The notes: generated by a model from the sequence alone, not told the origin. Shown: positions 1 through 9,500, counted from the first letter of the stretch. The stretch: DNA of 10,935 nucleotides from an uncultured Oscillospiraceae bacterium (GCA_934561515.1 CAKTGM010000041.1:1-10935); one strand, 5' to 3'. Made by a program: numbers and translations.

Positions 1-2406
1 TCCGTCAACCAGGTCCTCACCCGTGAGAAGGCCGCTCAGATGACTCTGAACGCCCTCAAGACCCCCACCGTGGAGTATGCTACCAAGGGCAGCAACATCA
101 CGGTCAACGGTGCTGAGATCAACTTCGGCGCTTCCACCCCCACCTATGTGACCAACACCATCGCCAAGGAGCAGACCATCTCCAAGGATAAGCTCACCAA
201 CTCCGGCGAGTACACCATCGAGCTCGGCGAGAAGCTCTACAAGAAGCTTGTTCTTTCTGACACCACCGATGCGTTCGGCCGTCCCACCCGCACATGGACC
301 TTCGAGAACAAGAAGGTCGGCGAGTATGTCAAGGATGCTGACCTTGAGTACACTGCTGGTACCGATTACGAAGTCGTCTACGCTGACCTCGGCCTGACCA
401 AGTCCGCGAAGATCACTGAGTACTATGTCGACGGCAAGACCACGACTCCCGCTGCTGCGAGCGTCACCAAGAACGACGACGATCACGAGTTCGGCGCCAA
501 CGGCGTTCTGACTCAGGTCTGGTATGACGACGACAACAACACCGTCATCGTTACCGAGATCAACACCTATGTCGGCAAGATCAGCGCCGTCACCAAGGCC
601 AGCGGCTCCGATGAGCGCAGCGTGACCATCAACGGTCTGACCAAGCCCGGCACCCTCAACAAGTACGAGACCGAGAGCTTCGAGAAGAGCGACCTGATCT
701 CCTACACCGCCGCTTATGACAAGGCCACCGGCCGCTATGACGTTCAGTCCGCCGCCATCCTTGAGAAGAGCACCACCGGCCTCCTCACCAAGTGGAACGG
801 CAAGGCGATTGTCGGCACCGTCGGCAACTCCGCCAACAACTTCACCGTTGACAGCGAGACCTACAAGTATAGTGCCAACTTCTATGTCGTCGACGAGAAC
901 GGCGCTGCCTCTCAGATCTACAACTTCGACGTGAACAAGGCTGACGTTGACGTCTATCTCGACGCTTACGGCTACGCCCTGTACATCGCCGGTGTGGAAG
1001 GCACCAAGAACTATGCCACCGTCATCGGTGTTGGCTCCACCAACCCCTACGGTGACCGCACCACCGGCGTGACCCTGCTCCTGCCCGACGGCACCCAGAA
1101 GGCTGTCACCGCCAAGCTCAAGAGCAGCAGCGCTGCCCTCACTGCCGGCAACCTGGTCAACAACTACATCGGCGACATCGTCACCTATGTTGAGAAGAAC
1201 GGCGTCTATGAGCTGACCGTTCAGGACAACTATGACACCACCGCTGCCAGCATCGGCACGAACGCCACGTTCACCAACGGCAAGTCTGAGCTCAAACTCG
1301 GCAGCACCAAATACTATGCTACCTCCGAGACCATCTTCATGGTCGCCACCAAGGACGGCAGCGATGTTGCTTACAACGTCTACACCGGCTATGCCAAAAT
1401 GCCCAGCATCGACACCACCGCCGGCATCACCGGCTTCGCCGTGAAGACCAGCAGCGACTACACCAACCAGGTCGACGTCGTTTACATCTCCGCGATCAAC
1501 CTCGCCGGTATCTCCGATGTTGACACCTACTTCGTCAAGAAGGCCAATGCCGACATCATCACCGATTCCACCGGCTCCTACTATGTCCTGCCCGCCATCG
1601 TTGACGGCGAGGAGACCACCGTTAAGGTCGATGCCACCATCACCACCGCCGGTCTCAACAACAACGCCAACAAGGTGTTCGTTGCCGCTAACAATGTCAT
1701 CAAGGACAAGAACGACATCATCACCAGCTTCACCGACGTGAAGAACACCAACACCTTCAGCGCGACCTTCGATGGTACTTCGACCGGCTACAAGACCGGT
1801 ACGGTCGCCGCGAACCGCGTGGTCCTCGGCCTCAACTACACCGGCAACAAGAATACTGCTACCTTCTGGGCCTACAACGACAAGACCAACGTCTATGTTG
1901 TTGACGAGAATTACAAGACCATCACGGTCTCCGCGGTCGCCTCTGTCGCCGACGATACCAACGATATCGTCTACGCCAGCGCCGACACCAACACCAAGGT
2001 CCTCAAGGACGTCATCGTGATCGAGGTTCCCGAGGGAACGCCGGCTCCCGTTGTCAATAGCACGTACAGCGTGACGAGCGATACGTCCGCCTTCAAGTGC
2101 GTCAACGGAACCGTGACCGTGAAGCTCACCGTGAACGAGACCGTCAGCGGCAGCTCCCCCGCTGCTGTTGCCGCGACGAACGGATACGTGAAGTTCAGCA
2201 TTCAGACTTGGAACTCCGCTTCCGGCACCTGGAACGCTGCCACGACCGCGACAACCGCAAAGGTGACGACGATGAGCACCTCCGGCACTGAGTTCAGCAC
2301 CTTCGTAGCCGTTCCGCTCAACGAGCAGCTTCTCGTGACTGCGGAGTTCACCTGCGATCAGGCGTCTGAGACGTTCTCGAAGGTTCTCACGAACACGAAT
2401 TCTTAA
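1..2406 (+). CDS. SLH-domain S-layer-like surface protein, C-terminal part (5' end outside window)
   Basis: The frame is open from base 1, so the ATG at 40 is internal; 801 residues are visible (numbered from base 1). Residues 1-20 (VNQVLTREKAAQMTLNALK) match the end of an SLH repeat, the module that binds pyruvylated secondary wall polymer. The body (about 21-675) is rich in Thr, Asn, Asp, Val and Tyr, has no Cys and looks all-beta. FGRPTRTW at 92-99 followed by a 'VGEY' segment resembles a stretch seen in SLH proteins of gut clostridia (family recollection, not a search). After a PEGTPAP hinge (about 679) comes a roughly 120-residue Ig-like domain with Cys700 and Cys785. No enzyme motif, LPXTG or membrane helix is visible. 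Codons are strongly biased (ACC, AAC, GGC, AAG), fitting high expression. It is convergent with the giant gene. Role as cell-surface or S-layer protein is likely; exact function is unknown. Confidence 0.85.
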   Translation, partial: SVNQVLTREKAAQMTLNALKTPTVEYATKGSNITVNGAEINFGASTPTYVTNTIAKEQTISKDKLTNSGEYTIELGEKLYKKLVLSDTTDAFGRPTRTWTFENKKVGEYVKDADLEYTAGTDYEVVYADLGLTKSAKITEYYVDGKTTTPAAASVTKNDDDHEFGANGVLTQVWYDDDNNTVIVTEINTYVGKISAVTKASGSDERSVTINGLTKPGTLNKYETESFEKSDLISYTAAYDKATGRYDVQSAAILEKSTTGLLTKWNGKAIVGTVGNSANNFTVDSETYKYSANFYVVDENGAASQIYNFDVNKADVDVYLDAYGYALYIAGVEGTKNYATVIGVGSTNPYGDRTTGVTLLLPDGTQKAVTAKLKSSSAALTAGNLVNNYIGDIVTYVEKNGVYELTVQDNYDTTAASIGTNATFTNGKSELKLGSTKYYATSETIFMVATKDGSDVAYNVYTGYAKMPSIDTTAGITGFAVKTSSDYTNQVDVVYISAINLAGISDVDTYFVKKANADIITDSTGSYYVLPAIVDGEETTVKVDATITTAGLNNNANKVFVAANNVIKDKNDIITSFTDVKNTNTFSATFDGTSTGYKTGTVAANRVVLGLNYTGNKNTATFWAYNDKTNVYVVDENYKTITVSAVASVADDTNDIVYASADTNTKVLKDVIVIEVPEGTPAPVVNSTYSVTSDTSAFKCVNGTVTVKLTVNETVSGSSPAAVAATNGYVKFSIQTWNSASGTWNAATTATTAKVTTMSTSGTEFSTFVAVPLNEQLLVTAEFTCDQASETFSKVLTNTNS

Positions 2407-2413
2407 GGATCAA

Positions 2414-2427
2414 AGCTCACCTGAGCT
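2414..2427. repeat. short inverted repeat just after the S-layer-like gene
   Basis: AGCTCA and TGAGCT are perfect 6-base arms separated by two bases, starting 8 bases after the TAA stop. A 2-base loop cannot form as drawn, so a folded form would be a weak 5-bp hairpin. It may be chance, or a small protective structure ahead of the terminator. Confidence 0.3.
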
Positions 2428-2438
2428 GAGATAAGCAC

Positions 2439-2475
2439 AAAAGCTCCCCGCGCCATTTGGCGCGGGGAGCTTTTT
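2439..2475. terminator. strong, probably bidirectional intrinsic terminator
   Basis: The arms at 2441-2454 and 2459-2472 are perfectly complementary (14 bp, GC-rich) around an ATTT loop, and flanking AA/TT pairs extend the stem to 16 bp. On the plus strand the stem runs into TTTTT (2471-2475), 32 bases after the S-layer-like gene's stop, so it is that gene's terminator. Read from the minus strand, the same stem is followed by TTTTG, so it may also stop minus transcripts, including any read-through from the giant gene and the coding remnant whose TGA lies at 2475-2477. Confidence 0.92.
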
Positions 2476-2738
2476 CACGTCTCCCGCGTGGTCTTCTTCC
2501 GTTCCGGCAGAAGCTCCTCCGGAATGTCGCCCAGCGGCTTCGTGTGCAGGAGCGACACCTCCAAATACCGGCCCGTGATGCCGATTGCCGCGCTCAGCCA
2601 CTCGTTCTCCTCCGAAAACAGATCCTCCTCAAGCTGCCGTCTCGCCGCCGCCTCCCCCCTCTCGCGAAAGCCGGTGGGATCCCCCCGCTCATTTATGGTC
2701 AGCCCGAGCGGGCAGCCGCCCGGCGGCGCTTTGGCGAC
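2475..2738 (-). pseudogene. remnant of a small gene lacking a usable start
   Basis: This minus-strand frame is open for 87 codons between TAA (2739-2741) and TGA (2475-2477). The last 59 or so residues look like real protein: an acidic helix (QLEEDLFSEENEWL), a hydrophobic stretch (AAIGITGRYLEVSLL) and a charged tail (PEELLPERKKTTRET). Third positions are mostly G or C, like the neighbouring genes, and the stop abuts the terminator hairpin as in an intact 3' gene end. There is no ATG or GTG in frame before the middle of the protein. The ATG at 2690-2692 is one frame off, and one extra base in the six-C run at 2654-2659 (G on this strand) would join it to this frame. The first 28 or so codons lie in hairpin-rich repeat-like DNA. 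I do not recognise the family. It could be chance, but the composition and 3' context favour a decayed or truncated gene. Confidence 0.4.
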
Positions 2739-2795
2739 TTATCAACTCCAATTTTGTTCCAAACACGGTTTTGGCTCCCACATTTCTCCTCCCGG
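2660..2795. repeat. candidate dispersed intergenic repeat with GC hairpins
   Basis: This block joins an AT-richer part (about 2736-2785) to a very GC-rich part with two adjacent hairpin-forming sequences: GCCC-GAGC-GGGC at 2702-2713 and GCCGC-CCG-GCGGC at 2715-2727. Its makeup differs from the ORF remnant beside it. It resembles repeated intergenic elements of gut clostridia, but that is recollection only. No second copy exists in this window, so the boundaries are approximate. Confidence 0.3.
2742..2783 (-). CDS. 13-codon micro-ORF with Shine-Dalgarno-like sequence (speculative)
   Basis: ATG at 2783-2781 opens MWEPKPCLEQNWS, closed by tandem stops TGA and TAA (2744-2739). GGGAGGAG lies on the minus strand at 2793-2786; its GGAGG core is 4 bases from the ATG, a little short. 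After the two stops the same frame continues as the coding remnant at 2738-2475. It could be the broken 5' end of that gene, a small leader peptide ahead of the GC hairpins (two Trp codons), or chance within a repeat. It lies 80 bases downstream of the giant gene's stop on the same strand. Confidence 0.2.
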   Translation of the reverse strand: MWEPKPCLEQNWS

Positions 2796-2799
2796 ATAG

Positions 2800-2834
2800 C
2801 GCCGGAGGGCGGGCTTTCGCCCGCCCCCCTTTTT
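2800..2834 (+). terminator. hairpin oriented for plus-strand termination
   Basis: GGGCGGGC (2807-2814) pairs perfectly with GCCCGCCC (2819-2826) around TTTC, followed by CCC and then five T (2830-2834). On the plus strand this is terminator-like, though the CCC gap weakens it. On the minus strand the same stem carries a GAAA tetraloop but no U-tract, so for the giant gene's message it is more likely a 3' stability hairpin. CGCCGGA (2800-2806) is matched by its exact inverse TCCGGCG at 2856-2862, next to the giant gene's stop, so a larger outer stem can form. Confidence 0.55.
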
Positions 2835-2862
2835 CGTTGCTTTTGCTTTGTTTTGTCCGGCG

Positions 2863-3556
2863 TCAGCCGACGACTTTGCCCGTTTTGTTGGAGTTGCCCT
2901 TATACGTCCCATTCGTCACGCCGCTGCAGCTCTCAAACATGACCCAATCCATCGACGCATCTCTTTCTCCACCAATGTAAACATTCGAGCCGCCGGAGGT
3001 CGCGCTGTTGCCGCTGAAGGTACAGCCGACGAACTTCGTCAAGGATCCCTTGCAGGAAACACTGTTCATGCCTGTAAATGCCTCAACATACACCGCACCG
3101 CCATAAGCTGCTGAATTGTTTGTAAATTTACACTTGTCGAACTTTGCCCAACCGCCAAAAATATAGACGGCGCCGCCATTCTTTCCATTCCGGCAATTAT
3201 CAAAGGTCACATTCTCCAACACCTGATCGGGCGTATACCACTCATTGTAGTAACGCTCGTCGTTATGCAGGCCCTGTGACTGAAGAAAAATTCCGCCAGT
3301 ACCGGTGAAGGTAAGATTCTTTATTGTGATCTTTATTGCCGAGAAATTGATGGGGTAACTGCTGAGGCTGCTTGTTCCGGTACCGTTAAAGGTGATCTTG
3401 TGACCGCCGCCATCAAATGTGACTCCACCGTTGATCACGCTCTGGAGCTGTTCCTTTATTGTAATATCATCCGTCATCACCACGGTTCCGTAGTCATTCG
3501 CACCAACGCCGACATATTTGAACGCGTTTCGCAGCGTAGCCTCGTCGTAGGCCTGG
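2863..3556 (-). other. C-terminal parallel beta-helix cap (Pmp-like rungs)
   Basis: Residues about 2460-2690 begin with a helix (YDEATLRNAFKYVG) and then TVVMTDDITI and VTFDGGGHKITFNG, the usual entry to a right-handed parallel beta-helix. Rungs follow in the style of chlamydial polymorphic membrane proteins: VTFDNCRNGKNGGAVYIFGG, KFTNNSAAYGGAVYVEA and TFSGNSATSGGSNVYIGG. Five Cys sit in this short region (C-R, C-K, C-K, C-T, C-S contexts). The helix stops after three or four rungs with a short GNSNKTGKVVG tail, so it is small for a passenger-type domain. It would sit at the outer tip of the protein. Confidence 0.75.
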
Positions 3557-6500
3557 ATCTTCGACCACTTCGGCATCAGCTTCACGTCATCTGTCACCTT
3601 GGAAGTGGCAAAATCCCAGTCGACCTTTGTTGTTGTCGTTTTGCCGTTTTTCTTGGTCGTCTGCTCATAATACCAGCCGGCAAGGGTGAAGTCGGTATAC
3701 GCGCTCAGATCCGGTGCCGCAGCAAGCTCGTTGTAGGTCACCTTCTGCTCAGGAATCGTCACGGCTAAGCCGAAGTTGTTGAGCAGGCCCCTGCTGTCGA
3801 AGCTCACTGTATACTTGTACCACTCCTGATTCCAACCGGCATAGTATTTCGCGTCGCTCTGCACGGCATCCGTTTCCTTCAGCTTATCACCGTTCTTGTT
3901 CGGCCGCGTATACCAACCGTCAAACCTCCAGAAATATCCGGCTCCGCCTGGCTTATCTCCGCGGTCGCCCTGATTCTGACCGGTAAACGGCGTTCCGTAG
4001 GCAAGCTGCTTGCTTTCGATCTTCTGTGTGCCTTCTTCGTTCCACCACTCGATCGTATACAGTCGGTCTGCTTCCGTCCAGTGCGCATAGTAGGTCACGT
4101 CGCCGGTCACCTTAGCATCCGTAGCCAGCTCTGTACCGTTGTACGGATCCGTGTACCAGCCCGCGAAGGTGTATTCCTTCTCCCCCGTTGCCGCCTTGGT
4201 CGGGGCGTTGGCAGGCTTGACCTCAGAGACGAGGGAGCCGTACTCCGCCGAAACGCTGGCGTTCCCGCCGTCCAGCGTGCCGCCGTTCGCGTTCCACGAG
4301 ACGGTGTACTGGTTGATCGTCCACTTGGCGTAGAGCGTCACATCGCCCACGCTGCCCGCGGCGATCTCCTTGACCGGTATGGTGTAGGTGTTGTCGCCGT
4401 ACCAGCCATCGAAGCGGTAGCCCGTCTTGCTCGGTTCAAGCAGCGTGATCTTATCCGACACGACATTGTACTCCGCGGGATTCCTCTCCGCGTTCGTGCC
4501 GCCATCCAAGTTATAGGTGATGCTGTACTGGATCAGCGTCCACTTCGCGTAGTAGGCCACATCGTGGTTGGGCATCGTATCACCACCGGTAAACTTGCTG
4601 CTCTCGGTGAACTTGCTGTCCGTGTACCAGCCGCCGAACGCGTAGCCGTCCTTTGCCGTCACCGTCGGCGCGGTGATGGCTCCCCCAAAGAACGCGGTCT
4701 TGCTGTATTCGGGCGTCTCGTTGATCGTGCCGCCCTCGTTGACATTCCACGTGATCTTGTATGGGTTCTGCTTCCATGTCGCCTTCAGCGTGATCGCGCC
4801 GGTGTAGCTCTCCTTCGCCAGCGTCAGATTCCTCTGCGCCTCACCCGTGCCGTTCACGACCCAGCCGAGGAAGGTGTACCCCGCCTTCGTCGGGTCGGAG
4901 ATCACCGCGTCCTTGTCGTAGACATACTCCGTGGGCTGGCTGCCGCCGGACTGCGCGCCGTCCATGCCCTCATAGGTGATGGCATAGCGCTCCGCCGTCC
5001 ACTGCGCCGTCAGCGCGATCGCGCCGGTGTAGTCCTCCGCGCCCAGCGTCAGATTCGTCTGCGCCGTGCCAGTGCCGTTCACGACCCAGCCGTCAAAAAC
5101 ATAGCCCGTTCTGGTCAGGTCGGGGATCGCGGTCGCCGTGCCGTAGGTGTGCGTCGTCGGGAGCGTCACATCAGGGGCGCTGCCCTCGATGCCCGGATAG
5201 GTGATGTCGTACACGCTCGGCGTCCACTTCGCGTAGTAGGTCTGTGCCGCCGCGGGCATCTTCGCGCCCGCCGCGAGCTTGCCGCTTTCGTTGAACGTCT
5301 CGTTGTCGAACCAGCCGCCGAAGTCGTGGCCGCGCTTGGTCGGCGCGGGCAGGACGAGCGCGGTGTCGTAGTAGATCTCGTAGGTGCCGCCGCTGCCGGT
5401 GTAGCCGTTGCTCGCCGTGCCGCCGTTAAACACCCATTCGAGCGCATACTGCGCGCGGTCGTAGTAGAGCTTCACGGTCATATCCTTGGTGACGCGAACC
5501 GTATCGTTCAGGCTGATCTCGGTGTCGTCCGCAAGGCCGTACACGCCGCTCACCTTCGCCTTCACGCAGGTGAAGGCCTCGCTCAGGCCGCTCTTTTTCA
5601 GCGTCCCGAGCTCGACGGCGCTGTCCACCTCCGCGCGCGACGCATTGGATTCGCTCGCGCGGGTCGGCAGATTGCCGGTCGTATCCATGTAGTAGTGCTC
5701 CACCGTGAAGTCCACGGGCTGCGCGCCCCATTGCGCGGTCAGCGCCATGCTCTCGGTGACGGTCTGCGCGTTGAACTCGCTGCCGTCCGGCAGATACCAG
5801 CCAATAAAGTGGTAGTCCGGGCGCGTCGGGTCCGTCACGGAGAAGGTCTGCCCGTAGCGGAAGGTCTTTTCCGCGTTGTCCGTAAGCGTGCCGCCCTCGC
5901 CCGCGTTAAAGGTCACGCGCAGCGTCTCGCGGTCGTAGTACAGCCGGAGCACGAGCTTGCCGTCCGCCGTGATCGCGCCGGAGGAAACCGTCCCCGCCGC
6001 GCTCTCGTTGAGCACGAAGTGGTCGTAGTGCCTTGCCGCCGCCGTCACCTCCGCGTCGGTCGCGCCGGTGAGCGGGTCGGTGTCGCGGAGCGTGTAGCCG
6101 TCGTCGTCCGCGTTCTGCTGATAGTGCTCGACCTTGTAGGCAATATCGCCCTTCGCCGTCCAGACCGCCGTATAGGTGCTGTCGCTCTGCGGCATCGTCT
6201 GCGGCAGCGCGGGCGACCAGCTGAGCGTGTAGCCCGGCTTCGTCACCGTCAGCGCGGGCTCGGTAATGCTCTCGCCCCAGCGCCGGGTGGAAACGAAGTC
6301 CGCCTCGCCCGCGTTCTTAAAGGTCAGGGTATAGGTATCGCGCGCGTAGTAGACGCGCAGCACGAGCGAGCCGTCCGCGGCGATGACGCCGCTCTTGACC
6401 GTGCTCTCGTTCTCCGTATCCTCATGGTAGCCCGGAATGGTCTGCACGACCGCTTCAACGGCCGCGCCGGTCGCGCCGGCCAGGTTCTCGGTCTGCGAGG

Positions 6501-9500
6501 CGGCGTCGGGATAGCTGCCGTCCGCGTTCTGGAGGTAGTGTTCGACCTTGTACGCCGTGTTCTGTCCGGCCTCCCACTTGGCGTAGAGCGTCAGGCCGGT
6601 CACCGGCATCGTGCCGCCGTTGAAGGCGTTCTCACACGCCGCGTCGGTGTGCCAGCCGCGGAACACATAGCCGGCCTTGACCGGCTGCGGCAGCGCGGCG
6701 AGGCGCACGCGCGCGCCGAAGTACACCTGCTCCGTCTCCCCGCTGCCCTCCGGCAGCGTTCCGCCGTTCGTCTCAAACCGGAGGTCGCAGCGTGCGCGGT
6801 CGTAGTACAGCTTCACGACGGTCTTGCCGTCCGCGCCGATCGCCGCCGAGGACACGGTGCTGCCATTCACCTCCGCGTGATCGTAGGTGAAGCCGTCCTT
6901 GCTCCACGCGCCGAAGACGATCGCGGATCCGGTCGTGCCGGTCCGGCTCTCGATGGCCCGCTCGTCGTCGATGAGCAGATAGCCCTCCACGCCGTCCACA
7001 CGCTGCGCGTAGCGCTCGATGCGGTAAGGCGTGTCGTCGCGCGGCAACCACTGCGCCGCAAAGCTCATGTCGCCCGTGACCGCCATGCCGCCGCTCTGCG
7101 CATCGGCGGCGAAGCCCTCGAAGCCCTTAAAGGTGTAGCCCTGCAGGGCAAGCGCGGGCGCGTAGGCCGTGCCGCCGTACTTGATGGTATAAACGATGTC
7201 GGGCAGCTCCGCGCTCCGGAACGTGCCGTAGGTGAAGGTCACGTCGTAGGACTTTCTCTCGTAGTAGACCCGCACCACGGCGCTGCCGTCCGCCTTGATG
7301 GTCTGCTGCGTCACGCCCGCGCAGGCATAATTATCGTAGTTCACGCCGTCCACTGTGCCGGTGCGCGGAGAAACAGCCGTCCGCTCTAATGTCGTGCCGG
7401 TGCAAAGGTCGTCGTTCGCCTTGGTGTAGGTGCCGTTGAGCTCCTGCAGATAGTGTTCGACCCGATACGGCGTATCGTGTGCCGGCTCCCATTTGGCGTA
7501 GAGCATCATGCCCTTCGTGCCGCTGAAGGCGGGCATCACCGCGGGGATCGCGTAGCTCTGCCGCAGGGCGCTGTCGCTGTACCAGCCGGCGAAGGTATAG
7601 CCCTGCTTGATGGGCGCGGCAGGCGCGGTGATGGCCGCGCCCTTGCCGGTCACGATCATCGGCACATAACTGCCGCCGTTGGAATCAAAGGCGTAATACT
7701 GCACGTTGGCGGGATCGCTCCATTCAATGTGCAGCGTGCGCTCGATCGGCTCGGAGGTGAACGCCAGCGCGCCGTTCTTCCAGCGGATCGTCACATCGCA
7801 GCTCTCCTTGATGGAGCTCGCGTCGGGCGTGATGGTGACTGTGTTGCCGGCAGGATCGTAGCGGAACGCGCCGTTGCTCAGTTCAACGGTGAAATGGCTC
7901 TCGGACGCGTCGTCGTAGTTGGCGGCGGGATTCTCGTCCCCGTCGTAAACCTCGCCGGTCTTCATGTCCATATAGCTCATGTCGAACAGCGAGGAGGGCA
8001 GCGTGACGGTGCGTACGCTCTTGAGGTCGATGCCGAGCCGGTCGTCGTCCTCGTCATACGCGAAGTCGTAGACGTTCTCCTGTGCGCCCGCGCTCCACAG
8101 CGGCCACTGACCGTCGTAGATCACCGGCTGATAGGTCAGCTTGTCGCTCGAGAAAAGCTGCGCCTTGAAGCTGATGGTCAGATACAGTCCGATCTCGACG
8201 AACATCGCGCCCGCGGCGTTGGAATCCTTGCCGCCGCTCTGCGTCCAGCTCAAATGGTAGTAGAAGTAGCCCCAAAGCTGCGCGTAAGCGCCCGCCTCGG
8301 CCGTAATGCCGATGGAGTCCAGCTTGAGCGAGAACAGGCCGACCGCGATCTCAAATTCCACGCCCACGCGCACGCCGACCGTACCCATGACGTAGAAGTC
8401 GAAGTTGTAGTGCGCCTCCTCCAAGTCGATGGTCTCGTTGGTGGACTGCTTGTGGAAGAGCAGGATGGAGAAGTTGTAGCGTCTGGCCACGCCGAACTCG
8501 AAGCTCATGCCCATCGTGACATAGAGGTTCGCCTTCACGACAAAGTCGGCGCTGATGCCGTAGCAGAGGATGTGGAACGGGTCCACATTGCCCTCCTGGG
8601 CGAAGATCTCCTTGCGGACGAGGTCGATCCAGCTCTCGTCGGCATCCTCCATCATCGCGGAGTATTTGTCCGCAAGGCCGCCGCCCTCACCGGCCTTCCA
8701 GTCCACATCCTCGCCGAAGAAGCTCTCCTTCTGCTCCATCAGATCCTTGATCTGCTGGCCGATGTTGATGATCTTTTCCTCGGGCGCAAGACCGGTCACG
8801 CTCTTCCAATCGTAGCCGTCGTCCTCCTCGCCGGCGGTCTTGGCCGTGGCGGTGATGGCGATGCCGGTGTAGGTGCCCACGTCGATGTTGGCGTTGAGGC
8901 GGTAATCATAAATGTAGGGGAAGATCCATTTCCACTTCCAGATCGCGCCGCCGCTGGTGTTGACGGTGAGCAGAACCTCCTGCTCGAACACGGCGGTCAT
9001 ATTGATCTCGATGGAATTGCCGTTCTTGCCCTCCACGGTGGTGGAGAACTCGATGGACAGCTCGGCGCGGATGCCGTAGCGGTCGGCAAAATGCTTGAGC
9101 GAGCCGACGTTGACGGTCGCGCTGATGTTGATATGATCCTTATCGAGCAGCGGGCGCGAGACCGCGCTGTACAGCGTCAGGTCGCAGTTCTGCACCAGCG
9201 CGCCGTCCGCGTCGGTGATGGAGTAGGACGAAAGGCCCATGTCGCTCAGCTCCTGGAAGCCGTCCGTCTCCAGCGCCAGCTCGGTGAGATACTGCGCCGC
9301 CTGCTCGGCGAAGCCGCTCTCGCGTGCCTGACGCACCATGTCGTCCTCGATCTCCGCCCTCTGCGCGGCGGTCAGCTCGATCTCCTCGTCGCGGGTGCTG
9401 TAGAGGTCCATCGCCGCGAAGACGTCGGCTTCCTCCGCGTTCTCGTAGGTGAGGACGTAGTATTCCTCGCCGTCCTGCGTGGTAAGGGTATCCACGCGGG

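Larger units (their letters stand above)
2407..2862. other. convergent intergenic region
   Basis: These 456 bases separate the stops of two convergent genes. In order they contain a short inverted repeat (2414-2427), the main terminator (2439-2475), a minus-strand coding remnant (2475-2738), a hairpin-rich repeat-like block (about 2660-2795), a micro-ORF with a Shine-Dalgarno-like sequence (2742-2793), and a second hairpin with an outer 7-base inverted repeat (2800-2862). No tRNA, riboswitch or convincing promoter was seen. Confidence 0.8.

Noticed and set aside
40..42. ATG at 40 as the start of the plus-strand gene
   Set aside because: The frame is open from base 1 and residues 1-13 continue the SLH pattern (VNQVLTREKAAQ), so this Met is internal.
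2457..3114. Several plus-strand open frames across the gap and the 3' end of the giant gene
   Set aside because: They overlap the terminator and the minus-strand coding sequence, are Pro/Ser/Arg-rich and lack ribosome-binding sites or recognisable domains.
4081..7389. Long plus-strand open frame of 1102 codons opposite the giant gene
   Set aside because: It is antisense to a clear repeat protein; its product is a low-complexity Arg/His/Val/Ala-rich string without domains, as expected when a GC3-rich gene is read backwards.
3557..7711. Regular periodicity suggesting a CRISPR array
   Set aside because: The period is about 220-460 bases, stays in frame and encodes InlB-type/MucBP-like repeats; there are no short identical repeats with unique spacers.
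8300..8560. Beta-strand alternation suggesting an outer-membrane beta-barrel
   Set aside because: SLH anchoring without other outer-membrane signals points to a monoderm-type surface protein; the strands are interrupted by charged loops and no C-terminal barrel signature is present.
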